DNA of 64,000 nucleotides from Setomelanomma holmii (Eukaryota > Ascomycota > Dothideomycetes > Pleosporales > Phaeosphaeriaceae). A program made the position numbers and the translations under genes. Where the stretch lies: NCBI GenBank assembly GCA_010015745.1, contig ML978243.1, forward strand, positions 1-64,000. The letters are read 5' to 3'. Below are positions 10,844-19,916 of this stretch, piece after piece. Under the pieces are notes generated by a model. The model searched no databases and was not told the origin of the DNA. It saw only the letters and a list, made by a program, of their open reading frames with translations. Each line of letters starts with the position of its first letter. Position 1 is the first letter of the stretch.

Positions 10844-11459
10844 CGGCTCGTGTGGATCTGTGGATGGATGTGTGGTGGGCGTGCGGTAGGAACGAGACGC
10901 GAGAGGCTCGATGTGGCAGCCTAGTAGAACGAGGGTGTGGTGACCGTGCCGTGCGCTGTAGAGGGTGGCGTAAGAGAAAGAAAATAGACAGCCGCGCAGC
11001 TCTAGGCGTCTTTATGACAGAGCAGCGTTCTCAGAAGCGCGAGCTGAGGCGAACGCGCTGTGTCGTGATTATTCTTAGTCTGGCGACGGCATCGTATCAG
11101 GCCTCAGGCGGGGTAGATGTGGCTCCGTGCGCATGCAGAATGTCAGCCGCAAGGCTGTAGAGCACCTGCAGCCATGTTGAGCTCATCTTTGGCGCTGCGA
11201 GCTCAGCAGGTAGCGAAGACTGGATGCGCTTTGATGTTGCCTGGCCTGTGGTTATGCAGGACAGAAGAGGTGAACTCAAGCGCGCCGTGCGTGCGAGCTT
11301 ACCAACGCTTTAGCGACCAAACTAGCAGATAAAAGACGCAAGTTTGCTTCATCAACGTCTGCACTGTATCGGTCACAACGATAATCTTTTATTCTATCCT
11401 ACTCACATAACGCCTAGTTCAGCATACAGATAATTAGGCACAAAGCTTGAGAGAGTTTC
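10844..11459. other. Spacer between NLR and transposase genes in nested element
   Basis: About 620 bp upstream of the NLR start and downstream of the transposase stop. I searched it for a copy of the nested element's terminal repeat, which would show that the transposase forms a smaller independent element, and found none. No coding frame is convincing. Confidence 0.5.
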
Positions 11460-13157
11460 CTAATACATGCGCGCTACAGGGACTCTCAGTGACGGTACCG
11501 GGGCTGACGTTGGCGCCAGCTCAGCTCTTGCTCGCGCTACTTTTCGCTTTAGCTCCGGTGCGTCTGTGTCCAACGACGCTTTCGTTCGCTTTCGACCCCG
11601 TTTCCCCTTGGCTTTAGTCGCTTTAGCAGCCTCCGTTTCAGCACGCTTTGCGCGCGCATCTTGAAGCTTCTGGTATCCTATGACCTTAGCCGTTCCCAGC
11701 ACCAGTGACTTTGTTGATCGTCGCACTTTGGCTTCGTCGTTCACCTTCAGCAGAAGTCGGATGTGGTTCTGCTGAAGAGCTCCTTCGGCAAAAGATAGTT
11801 GGGCAGCTTTAGAAAACTTATTAAGATGTCGCTGTAGGCTTTGTTTACTCTTCTCGCCGGGAGCATAGGCGTCCTGTTCGATGATCAGATTCTGCAGGGA
11901 CATTAGACTTTCTGCTGACACTGGCGTCACGGGAGTTTTAGGACTTTGCTCTAGTAGACTCGGCGCAACGATGACTTTTCCAGTTGCCGATGCGGTTAAG
12001 GGGCCTATAGCTGGCTTGGGCATAGAGTTAAGCACTCTGTCTGGGTTGAACGGGAACAAGCCACTTGCCGCGAAGCCGGCCTTGATGTTCTTAGCTGTAA
12101 ACGCCCTCACTTGTGCAGGGCTGAATAGAGAAGTAAAATGCTCCTTGCCGATTGTGTTAACACCTCCCCGCTCTAGTCGTTCGACCTGTTCGCGATAGGC
12201 TGCCTTTAGTGGAGCAAAGACAGCAACATCGCAGGCCTGCAGCTTGTGAGAGGTGTGAGAAGGAAGTCGACATAGCACAATGTTGTTTGCGAAGCAATAC
12301 TCGAGAATCTCTAGCGTCTCATGCGTACCAAAGCCATCACAAATCAACACCCGTGGCTTTTTATTCGCTCGCTCCTTAGTTTCCGGATCGAAGATCCGCT
12401 TCAGCCACTGTAGGCTCACATAAGAGCCAGTGTAGCCGGTAGCAGTGCACGCATACTGCCATCCAGGGGTGGGAAACGTGGTCCAGTTGCTTCGATGAGT
12501 GGTCGCTGGCCATATGATCAGAGGGTTCAGATACCTACCATCACCGCTAATGCATTCGATCGCGGTGACCATCTTGCGCTTCACACGTGCGCCTCTATAG
12601 CTTCGCATGTCGTTCTTACCCACTAGCACTTTGACTGAACCAAGCATCGACAACATTACGCCAGTCTCATCCATGTTATACACGTTCTCTGCTGAGACAG
12701 CTGGGTCTTGCAGCAGCCTTCCTATTACCTCAAACCAGTGGGATATCTTCCAATAGGTGTTTTTCTCGTGGCGGTTCCAGTCAAGCGCTGAGACTCTTCG
12801 CGCTTGCGTGTCTGGATGGCGTTTCTTAAAGGCGCGCGCCCAGTTCTTGTTCGGAGGCTTCGGTGGTCGGGCTTGCTCGGATCGCTGGTGGGCAACGCAG
12901 AAGGCGAGGAAGGGTATGAACTTGATCCGTACGGACTGCCCTAGATCAGACATCTGTAGGAGAAACTTGACAAGTGCATCCTCTTCCCATGGGCTGAGAT
13001 ACTGTTGACTCTGAGCCTTCTCTTTCATCGAGCGGCGGCCCTGGGCACGAGCATGAAGGGTAGAGCGAGGAACCTCGCCATGGTCCGCAAGAGCACGATA
13101 AGAAGTGGGCACGGCAGGCGGAAGACCCTGCGCCAACACTCGAGCAGCCTTGTCCAT
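11460..13157 (-). CDS. Intact pogo/Fot1-like DDE transposase of nested element
   Basis: The first ATG (13157) gives 565 residues; the frame stays open 27 codons further upstream without another ATG. The N-terminal third has a CENP-B/Tc5-type DNA-binding part (YLSPWEEDALVKFLLQMS, then NKNWARAFKKRHP). The DDE_1 catalytic core shows all three acidic residues: NMDETGV (Asp163), LICDGFGTHE (Asp274) and QACDVAVFAPLK (Asp310), a DD35D spacing. The C-terminus is lysine/arginine-rich (KAKGKRGRKRTK), fitting nuclear import. There are no stops or frameshifts, unlike the outer copy, so this element is probably younger and may be competent. It probably cuts and pastes elements bearing the matching terminal repeats, including its own 7.3-kb unit. 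Confidence 0.9.
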   Translation of the reverse strand: MDKAARVLAQGLPPAVPTSYRALADHGEVPRSTLHARAQGRRSMKEKAQSQQYLSPWEEDALVKFLLQMSDLGQSVRIKFIPFLAFCVAHQRSEQARPPKPPNKNWARAFKKRHPDTQARRVSALDWNRHEKNTYWKISHWFEVIGRLLQDPAVSAENVYNMDETGVMLSMLGSVKVLVGKNDMRSYRGARVKRKMVTAIECISGDGRYLNPLIIWPATTHRSNWTTFPTPGWQYACTATGYTGSYVSLQWLKRIFDPETKERANKKPRVLICDGFGTHETLEILEYCFANNIVLCRLPSHTSHKLQACDVAVFAPLKAAYREQVERLERGGVNTIGKEHFTSLFSPAQVRAFTAKNIKAGFAASGLFPFNPDRVLNSMPKPAIGPLTASATGKVIVAPSLLEQSPKTPVTPVSAESLMSLQNLIIEQDAYAPGEKSKQSLQRHLNKFSKAAQLSFAEGALQQNHIRLLLKVNDEAKVRRSTKSLVLGTAKVIGYQKLQDARAKRAETEAAKATKAKGKRGRKRTKASLDTDAPELKRKVARARAELAPTSAPVPSLRVPVARMY

Positions 13158-13732
13158 GGGAACATTGGGTTGGAAGAGTAGAAGCAGCAGGGTGCACGCT
13201 GAGGCATCTTCAGGCAGCACAAATGGCGTTGGCGGCAAGGTAGCATTGCAACAGTGGGGCTGAGCATCTGGCCGTAGAGGCTTCTAGAAAGCCGCTGGCA
13301 TACGCCACAGTCGTTCTTAGCGCTCCAAGTTCATTACGATAGTATACGGCGATATCTGAGCACGCTACTGCGGGCTGTCCGCATGCTAAGTGCTGCTAAC
13401 AGCGCACGTCCTGGCAAACGCGTTTCGATGATCTTGCCGTCTGCACAGAGAAACTGACAGAATGCGCCTGAAATACCCTAAGTCGACCTTCCAAGGCTGC
13501 AGTCTTGATCTTTGCTATCTTGGCCTCCTTCTTAACCCACCGAGCTTTTCGCAGATATGTACTATCACAAACGGACAGGGGAGTGACGGAGGAGAGTCAA
13601 AAGACATCGCTAACAAATTGAGTGATAGCACGGTTAACAGCGCGCTTTTTGGCGTCAGAGACTAATGTGCTAGGAGAACGAGAGCTGCAGAATAGATGCG
13701 CATTGCACTTGGTTGTATTCGAGAACACTACC
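13158..13732. other. Right arm of nested element, non-coding
   Basis: Presumed promoter and 5' region of the nested transposase. It contains the right copy of the diverged subterminal repeat (13342-13438). A run of codons on the minus strand reading KKEAKIAKIKTAALEGRLRVFQ-like hints at an older coding remnant but cannot be assigned. Confidence 0.4.
13342..13438 (-). repeat. Diverged subterminal inverted repeat, right copy
   Basis: This is the partner of 7414-7507 in inverted orientation, lying between the transposase start and the right terminal repeat. The core reads GCAGTAGCGTGCTCAGATATC within about 20 bases on the minus strand, against a one-base variant on the left. Confidence 0.65.
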
Positions 13733-13760
13733 GTGCGTCCCGGCACGCATGGATCGACGT
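13733..13760 (-). repeat. Right terminal inverted repeat of nested element
   Basis: This is the partner of 6436-6463, ending ...GGATCGACGT before the TA at 13761-13762. It lies about 575 bp upstream of the transposase start codon, so that gene reads away from this end. Confidence 0.78.
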
Positions 13761-15244
13761 TAGTCTAGTATGTACTTGACTTGGACGGACGTGGATTTGC
13801 GCCTACGTACGACGCTGTACGTGATATGGCTGATAGGCTGCTAGCTGCACGCGACAGAGGCAAGGTTGGGCAGAAGTGGCCAGCCAACTTTGTCAGGCAT
13901 ACAGACAGTCTTAAGACGCGTTTCAATCGAGCGTATGACAGGCAGAGAGCTCTATGCGAAGACCCTGTGTTCATTAGGAGCTGGTTTGAGCTTGTAGAGC
14001 AGACAAAGGCCAAGTACGGCATCTGTGACAAGGACGTCTACAATTTCGATGAGGCAGGCTTTATGATAGGCAAGATTACAACTCAGCTTGTCGTGACAGG
14101 TTTAGAGAGGAGAGGCCGGCCAAAGGCTATTCAGCCAGGCAATTATGAGTGGGTGACGCTGATCCAGGCAATCAACGCTGGTGGCTGGACGATCCCACCC
14201 TTCCTCATCTTTGCTGGTCAGTATCACCTGTCTGCCTGGTATGAGGAGAAGGATATCCCACGCGACTGGGCTATCGCAGTCAGTGACAACGGCTGGACGA
14301 ACAATAAGCTAGGAGTCGAGTGGCTGAAGCACTTTAACGCTCACACGCAGACTCGTGTTGTCGGTGCGCTTCGCCTACTTGTCCTTGACGGCCACAAGAG
14401 CCACCACTCACTTGAGTTTCAAGAGCTCTGCAAGAAGAACAACATCTACACGCTCTGTATGCCACCTCACTCATCTCACCTACTTCAGCCTCTTAACGTT
14501 GGCTGCTTCTTGCCGTTAAAGCGCGTGTACATCCGTGAGGTTGAGCACCTTATCCGCCACCACATCAACCACATCACCAAGCTTGAGTTTCTGCCAGCCT
14601 TTAAGGCAGCCTTTGATCAATTGTTTACTTCAGCAAACATCTGCTCAGCCTTTCGCGGCGCAGGCCTTGTGCCTCTCCAGCCAGACGCTGTTCTGTCGAA
14701 GCTTGACGTGCAGCTGCGTACGCCTATTCCTGCTGCTCTTGTAGAGGCTATCTGGGAGGCTCGTACGCCGAGCAACGTACGTGAGCTTGAGGCTCAATCA
14801 ACTCTACTACGTGATCGCGTGAGGCGGCACAAGAGCTCATTACCTGCCTCAATTATTGAAGCAATTGACCAGCTTAAGAAGGGGGCTGAGGTAATGATGC
14901 TCTCAGCTGAGCTAATGTGCGAGCGGATTACCAGCCTTGAGAAGGCTAATGAGGCAGCGTCAAAGAGAAAGCAGCGAAAGAAAAAGCGTATACAGAAGCA
15001 AGGAGTAATAACAAAGGGAGCTGGAGAGGATGTACTTGCTCAATGTGAGGCTGATCAGCAGATTGCTTGTGAAGAGCGTCAAGGAGGAGAGCGATCTAGT
15101 CTAAGCCGCCAGGCCCTTGCGCGCTGTAAGAAGTGTAGAGAGCCTTGGCATAACTCACGTACGTGCAAAAAGGATGCTGTAGATACTATTTAATCTATTA
15201 CACTAATATTTATACACTGCTTTATAACGTAGCTGAGTTGTGCG

Positions 15245-15297
15245 TTCAAAGAGGTGCGCAAAATTGGTGGGGTGCGGCGCTCGCTTGCCATCTACGT
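15245..15297 (-). repeat. Right terminal inverted repeat of outer element
   Basis: This is the partner of 6153-6205, ending ...GCCATCTACGT just before the TA at 15298-15299. The stop codon of the transposase (15191-15193) lies about 50 bp inside it. Confidence 0.9.
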
Positions 15298-15299
15298 TA

Positions 15300-15944
15300 C
15301 TCATCACCATGTCATGTTATGTCACGGTTTGGAGTCTCTCCTGTTGTACGACGTATCACAGTTTCACGTCTCCACTTCTGTACTACGTAGTACACCTCAC
15401 CGCTGCTCTGCTTCACCAGCACTACATATACTATTCGTAGCCACATACAATAGAACCTCAGTTCAATCCTTCAATTCTTCCTGCATGCGCACTGTTTACC
15501 CACCGCGACATGTTAGCACAACTCGCTGCATATATGTATTATTGCTACAAGAGACAACGTACCTACTATCATGCCCTCGACGCCGCGAGCTGTCTACAGG
15601 CCGATGTCTGAGCGCCGCAAGCCCTTGAAATCTTCAAAAATGTGCTGCATGTACTCCGTGGGTACGAAAGCAACATCTCCTCAATGAGATCTGTAGAGTA
15701 TGGAAGGTCTTTTCCGCTCTACTGTCGTCAATGCCGAACTTGAGGTCCATTACTGATGGCGGAACTGGTGCATCAAAGTCACGCATGAATTGGGGCAACC
15801 TCAAAGTTTCCTTGGGGACCTTCGCCACCATGTCGATTTCCACTAGTTGCTGTAATGACATTGTTCCCGACACGGCTTTCTTGTCCTCCTCACTATACAA
15901 ATTGAATTGCAGGATGCGACATCTCGTGTAGATCCATCCATCCA
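15300..15944. other. Right flank of outer transposon, no clear gene
   Basis: Immediately outside the right TA. A minus-strand frame (15634-15945 from its first ATG, open further to 16071) encodes about 103 residues including SLQQLVEIDMVAKVPKETLR, which looks protein-like. No family, start context or partner exon could be recognised, so it is left unannotated as a possible hypothetical gene. Confidence 0.3.
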
Positions 15945-16378
15945 TGATATTCCATCGAGCCGAGATGCGGCTTCGTTCTCGACGTCGCGACCCCAGACGT
16001 TTAACTACTCGAAAGCGGACTTCAATAAGGAATTTGATGATGTCCTTCAGATCCCAAGCTACAGGAACCACTGTTCTTGGTTTAATTGTTACGGCACTCA
16101 GCGAGAAGCGCCTAAATAATATTGATCACAATGAATGCGACAAACGCAAGCGATCGGCGACGATCAAGATCGTGTCGATCACGAAATTGGCGCGAGCTCA
16201 TCTGACACCGCGTTGGCTGAGCCACTACCGGTAGTCGACCTCGCGATCGCGACATCAACGCGGGGCAGTGGTGCTCGAACGTGCGGGGCGGGCGAGATGC
16301 CAATGAGCACATGAAAGAACCCAAATACCGGACTTTTGCTGCCGCAGCAGGCCATGTTAGAAGCGCTATCATCGAGAT

Positions 16379-17371
16379 GATTAAAGTCGCAATCGCGGGA
16401 GGTACATCGCCAGGCCTTGGTCGTGCGATCGTCACCGCGATCCAGCAATATCCCGACCAGCTGCAGGCGATCGTACTCTCGCGACAGAGCTCGCAAATCC
16501 CAGACTGGCTTCGAAATATGGGCGTCGAAGTTCGCAAAATCGACTATAGCTCTGAAAACGCTCTGTAAATTGCGTTGCAGGGCGTACATACTGTAGGTCC
16601 TGCCAACAGTCGTCGAGAAACCTGGCTGACGAGACGCAGGTCATTTGCGTGCTCCTTGCAGCAGATGGAACCTGGACGCAGACTCAGATGAATCTCCTGA
16701 ACGCTGGACTTCGTGTAGGCGTTGAACGTTCCGCGCCTGCGATGTTTGGCCTTGGTCCGCTTGCCGGAGAAAGAGTGGATATGCTCAAATCGGCCCATGA
16801 CGTCTTGATGGAGTTACGTAAGGTCAAGCAGAACAATCCTGCCTTCGAGTACGCAGGCTTCAATAATGGGCTCTTCATGAATTACTTTGGATAAGGAGCC
16901 CCTGAAGAAGAGGCAGCAACGCACGGGATGCGAGATGACTGGGGTTTTATATAGGATGTGAGGAATATGAAGGCGACTATTCCATTGACAAAAGAAGGAG
17001 AGGTGCCAGCGATGACTATGACAGAAATTGGTAACGTTGGAAGGTTCGTTGCAGCGGCATGTCTGCTTCCCAAGGGCAGCCGGAAAGAAGACTTTAGCAT
17101 GGCTGGAGATACCCTGAAGCCAGACGAGGTAGTCAAGAAGATCGAAGCCGTTCGGGGCAGCAAGATGGAAGTCACTTTTCGTCCATACGAACAGGTTGAG
17201 AAGGAAGAGGAGGAGGAACAAATGGTCTACCCCAACAAGATGTGGGCCCAGATCGAAGTCCTGGCGAGTCGGAACATAGTAGAAGAGAGCATTTTACGCC
17301 CGATCGTCAACGAATTGTGTCCGGGTGTGAAGCTTTTGACGGTCGAGGACTATTTGAAGAAGTTCTGGTAA
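16379..17371 (+). pseudogene. NmrA-like NAD(P)-binding protein, three premature stops
   Basis: The reading begins MIKVAIAGGTSPGLGRAIV, a Rossmann glycine-rich motif of the NmrA/isoflavone-reductase family. A 47-bp GT-AG intron (16593-16639, with CTGAC near its 3' end) joins GVHT to VICVLLAADGTWTQTQ, and the rest aligns in order through AGFNNGLFMNYFG, NVGRFVAAACLLP and VEDYLKKFW to a natural stop at 17369-17371. In-frame TAA (16566-16568), TAA (about 16892) and TAG (about 16955, in GFI-stop-DV where the family usually has Trp) break it. Family members are redox-sensing regulators or reductases. The preserved frame outside the stops suggests fairly recent loss. Confidence 0.8.
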
Positions 17372-18532
17372 TAAGTTGAACGTAATGGTATTTTTGTGGC
17401 TCCAAAGGAATGCGACGCGTCCGCGTGTGAAGCGTACATATATCGCCTATTAAGATGAGAATATCGTGATTGATCTTGCCGCGTGATATACGCATCGAAT
17501 CGATGCAATGATGATTGAAGCTGATAAAGATGAGATGAGATGAGATGCCTCGTGTTGCGGAGGAGGAGTGGAGAGTGAGGAATTCGCGAAGCAGAATTAA
17601 CGTCCCTGCGCACAGACTGCGAAAGTCAAGCGCGACGCAGGGCCCAACCATGCCTTCACGAACAACAGTTTTGGATCACCAGAGTATCTCCCAAGGACCA
17701 TTCCCACTCATCATTTCGTTTGGATACATGCAGAGCGCAAGCTACCGCATTGTAGGGTCACGACCTGTCTTGCCACAGCTACCACGACCTTGTGCGCGCA
17801 ATCACGACTTCAGGAGTTCTCAGATCGTTCTATCATGCGTTTGGTGGCATCCTCTGTCGCGAAAATTGCGCGTTCGATCGACTCAGCGCTTTCTTTGCTG
17901 CTGGCATTGGTGGGAGTCTGAAAGCATAACGGCGATAGCAATGCTCTTTCACGATGTGCCTCAGACCTTGCATGATCGCTACAAGGATCTACCCGGAGGA
18001 GCAGTCTCATGCACTCTTTCGCCAACGTGAACAAACAGCACAATACTTCCACCCCATAATTCGGGTACATGAATTGCTCTATGGTATGCACAAGAGCAGT
18101 TGAAGCGCTCGGAATTCAAGCATGAATCCACTCGCCCTTTTGTTCGCTTGCAAGCAGCGTCCTGCGTAAGATGGTTTGGCTCATGAATCGACAACGCCAC
18201 ACAGCCGAAACGTCATGCATCTCCAAAACGTCATGCGCACGATCTGCAGAGTGACCTCTGACTGTTGACGGGTCGGGAACATGCTCACTCCATTGCTAAT
18301 GCGCATTGTCATTGGCTCAACTGTCCCCAATGCCTCGGTTGCGCAAAGCTTAGCCCTCCAGAACCTGCGGTTCTTGATGGCTGCCAGGATGTCTGAGGAA
18401 CATGAGAGGGGTCAAAGGGCATTCCTGACATCTACGACCTTGTCAGATGTTCCGGATGGGCTTCAGTAGCTTAACGAGATGACGGAGGCTGATGGTCTAT
18501 TCCGCCAGCCTGGTTCATGGTCAACAGTCAAC
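17372..18532. other. Intergenic, no gene seen
   Basis: About 1.2 kb with overlapping short frames on both strands and a small GAGAT microsatellite-like run near 17528-17546. Nothing is protein-like. The right end is the promoter of the secreted-protein gene. Confidence 0.45.
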
Positions 18533-18540
18533 GTATAAGT
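18533..18540 (+). promoter_or_regulatory. TATA box of secreted-protein gene
   Basis: GTATAAGT lies about 205 bp upstream of the ATG at 18740. It is followed by a pyrimidine-rich leader (CTTTCATTCAACATTTCATTCC) typical of strongly expressed fungal genes. The gene at 22723 has the same spacing. Confidence 0.5.
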
Positions 18541-18739
18541 ATGCTGGTATAGCACTGCGTTCTATCCCAAGCCTCTTCACACCTTCAAACCTTCATTCAT
18601 TCAGTCTTTCGCAATTTTGCATTACATTCTTTCGAGTCTGGTCACTCATTTTCAGTCTTTCATTCAACATTTCATTCCTTGACGCCATATACCCAATTTC
18701 ATCTTTACGACACCAGATCATCAATCAAAAAACAGTAAA

Positions 18740-19253
18740 ATGAAGTCCACACTCATCATCGCCTCCCTCATCGCCGCTGCGTTCAGCGCGCCCGCCACTC
18801 TCTCGCCTCATCGTCGCCAGGCTGGAGGCAACTTCCAGACCTTCACCGGTGCACTTGGTGGCATTGCTGCCACGCCAGTCCAGGACTCCGGCAACGCCGA
18901 CCGCAAGTTCCAAGTCAAGGGCGACACCTTCGTGAACATCGGAGCTGCGCTGCAGAGGAGCTGCGATCAGCAATTCAATGCTTGCGCTAATGCTGCGAAT
19001 GGCGGCGACAAGACACTGAGCGTCTCCGCTTGCTCGGATCAGAAGAGTGAGTCCTTACCATCGGGACTATTGCATTTAAACTAACCTTCTACTAGCCCAA
19101 TGTGATGCGGCTGCTCCAGCGAGCGCAGCGGCTGCCACTGGGAACCAGCAAGCTGCCGGTAATGCGCAAGGAAGCGGAAACGCCAATGCTGGGGCCAACG
19201 CAAATGCCAACACCGGTGCTGCTGCCGCGTGCAAGAGGAACAACAGAGTGTAG
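18740..19253 (+). CDS. Small secreted alanine/asparagine-rich protein
   Basis: Exons 18740-19046 and 19096-19253 joined over a 49-bp intron (GTGAGT...CTAG) give 154 residues. It starts with a clear signal peptide (MKSTLIIASLIAAAFSAPA) and a dibasic HRR site soon after. The middle, GGIAATPVQDSGNADRKFQVKGDTFVNIGAALQRSCDQQFNACANAAN, matches a family of small extracellular fungal proteins of unknown function. Paired cysteines (SCDQQFNAC and ACSDQKTQC) could form disulfides. The tail encoded by exon 2 is low-complexity Ala/Asn/Gly ending CKRNNRV. It probably resides in the wall or medium. The intron restores the second cysteine pair, which supports the structure. Confidence 0.85.
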
Positions 19254-19547
19254 GCCGCATCGCGAGTTACATTAATCTGAGGAACATGTGAATAACCACG
19301 GAGCGATCCTGTCGCACTCAAGAGAGCGAAGGGCCAAGCTCTTGTGCGTCTACATACTGCCTAATATACATACGAATCATATTCATCAAGTCTTCCTCAA
19401 ACGACACAGCTCTCCTCCATATTCGATGACCGATTTCTGATCACATTATAGCCGGCGGTACTTGCGCTTACAAAATTATGCGCTCAGCACTGTTACGAAC
19501 TTGAGTATTTCTTTGGATCCTCTCTTGAAGACTAGACTGGACCATAC

Positions 19548-19767
19548 GCTCTAATGCAATATCGATGTTCGTGCGGTGTTGAACTCTTGCACAGTCCCCG
19601 CAATGGCCAGAAAATGGTGTTCACACATCCCTTGACCTCACCAACACCCCAACGCGCGCTCTAATGCAATATCGATGTTCGTGCGGTGTTGAACTCTTGC
19701 ACAGTCCCCGCAATGGCCAGAAAATGGTGTTCACACATCCCTTGACCTCACCAACACCCCAACGCGC
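19548..19767. repeat. 110-bp perfect-looking tandem duplication
   Basis: GCTCTAATGCAATATCG begins at 19548 and again at 19658, and the two 110-bp units appear identical over their length, ending CCCCAACGCGC. It lies just upstream in plus coordinates of the tRNA gene, i.e. in that gene's 3' flank. The lack of divergence implies a recent event. Confidence 0.9.
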
Positions 19768-19825
19768 ACACCACATCCACCACGACACCTGGAAACAAAA
19801 AGAAACTTCAAGATAGCAAAAGAAA

Positions 19826-19916
19826 TGACTCAGCCGAGGTTTGAACTCGGGACCTTCAGTGTCCGAGGGCGAGTGCCATGTTAGACTGACGTGATAACCA
19901 ACTACACCACCGAGCC
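19826..19916 (-). tRNA. tRNA-Val(AAC) with intron
   Basis: The minus strand folds as a complete tRNA. The acceptor GGCTCGG pairs with CTGAGTC (two G-U pairs) before discriminator A, and the T arm is CCGAG-TTCAAAC-CTCGG. The anticodon stem is TCAGT/ACTGA with loop CT-AAC-A interrupted one base after the anticodon by a 17-base intron. The D arm contains the usual GTAGTTGGTTA. The anticodon AAC reads valine codons. The intron position is the canonical eukaryotic one. The CCA end is not encoded, as expected. Confidence 0.92.

Larger units (their letters stand above)
6436..13760 (-). mobile_element. Nested 7.3-kb pogo-like element carrying a transposase and a HET-NACHT-WD40 gene
   Basis: The ends are imperfect inverted repeats: ACGTCCATCC at 6436 against ACGTCGATCC read inward from 13760. 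Similarity extends for about 28 bp through TGCGTG and CGGGAC blocks. Both ends abut TA, and the interrupted outer transposase resumes in the same frame on the other side, so the whole interval behaves as one insertion. It contains, both on the minus strand, an intact DDE transposase (11460-13157) and a complete STAND NLR gene (7914-10843), plus a left arm with a tandem duplication. Ordinary pogo/Fot1 elements are about 2 kb and carry only the transposase, so the NLR is either cargo or a later insertion inside the element. No further terminal repeats of this type were found around the NLR or the transposase alone. Confidence 0.78.
6241..15193 (+). pseudogene. Pogo/Fot1-type DDE transposase (interrupted, two stops)
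   Basis: The transposase frame is ATG 6241 to 6435, then 13763 to TAA at 15193, about 541 codons, the usual length of Fot1-like transposases. The first exon-like part encodes a Psq-type helix-turn-helix (CAADVYNVSEQTIRRRRAG). The right part encodes the CENP-B/Tc5-type DNA-binding region (DLDGRGFAPTY...GQKWPANFV) and a DDE_1 catalytic domain with YNFDEAGF, LLVLDGHKSHHS and the third acidic residue region QPLNVGCFLPLK. In that last block the expected Asp is Asn, so the triad itself looks damaged. Two in-frame TAG codons (6265-6267 and 13766-13768) stand where CAG is expected. The C-terminus ends in a Cys/His-type knuckle (CKKCREPWHNSRTC). The copy is dead even apart from the nested insertion. 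Confidence 0.88.
6153..15297 (+). mobile_element. Outer pogo/Fot1-type transposon, split by a nested element
   Basis: The element begins ACGTAGATGGC right after a TA (6151-6152) and ends with the inverted match GCCATCTACGT right before a TA (15298-15299), as expected for Tc1/mariner-pogo transposition into TA. Its left part (6153-6435) holds the 5' end of a transposase gene and its right part (13763-15297) the remainder. A 7325-bp element with its own terminal repeats sits between them and is flanked by duplicated TA (6434-6435 and 13761-13762). Removing the insert and one TA leaves a standard-sized element of about 1.8 kb with a continuous transposase frame. Confidence 0.9.

Noticed and set aside
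11460..13238. Starting the nested transposase at 13238
   Set aside because: That codon is TTG. The first ATG in frame is at 13157, and an in-frame TAG lies a short way upstream of 13238.
6436..13760. A Starship-type giant element carrying an NLR
   Set aside because: No DUF3435 tyrosine-recombinase captain is visible. The ends are terminal inverted repeats at TA with a DDE transposase, which is a different mechanism.
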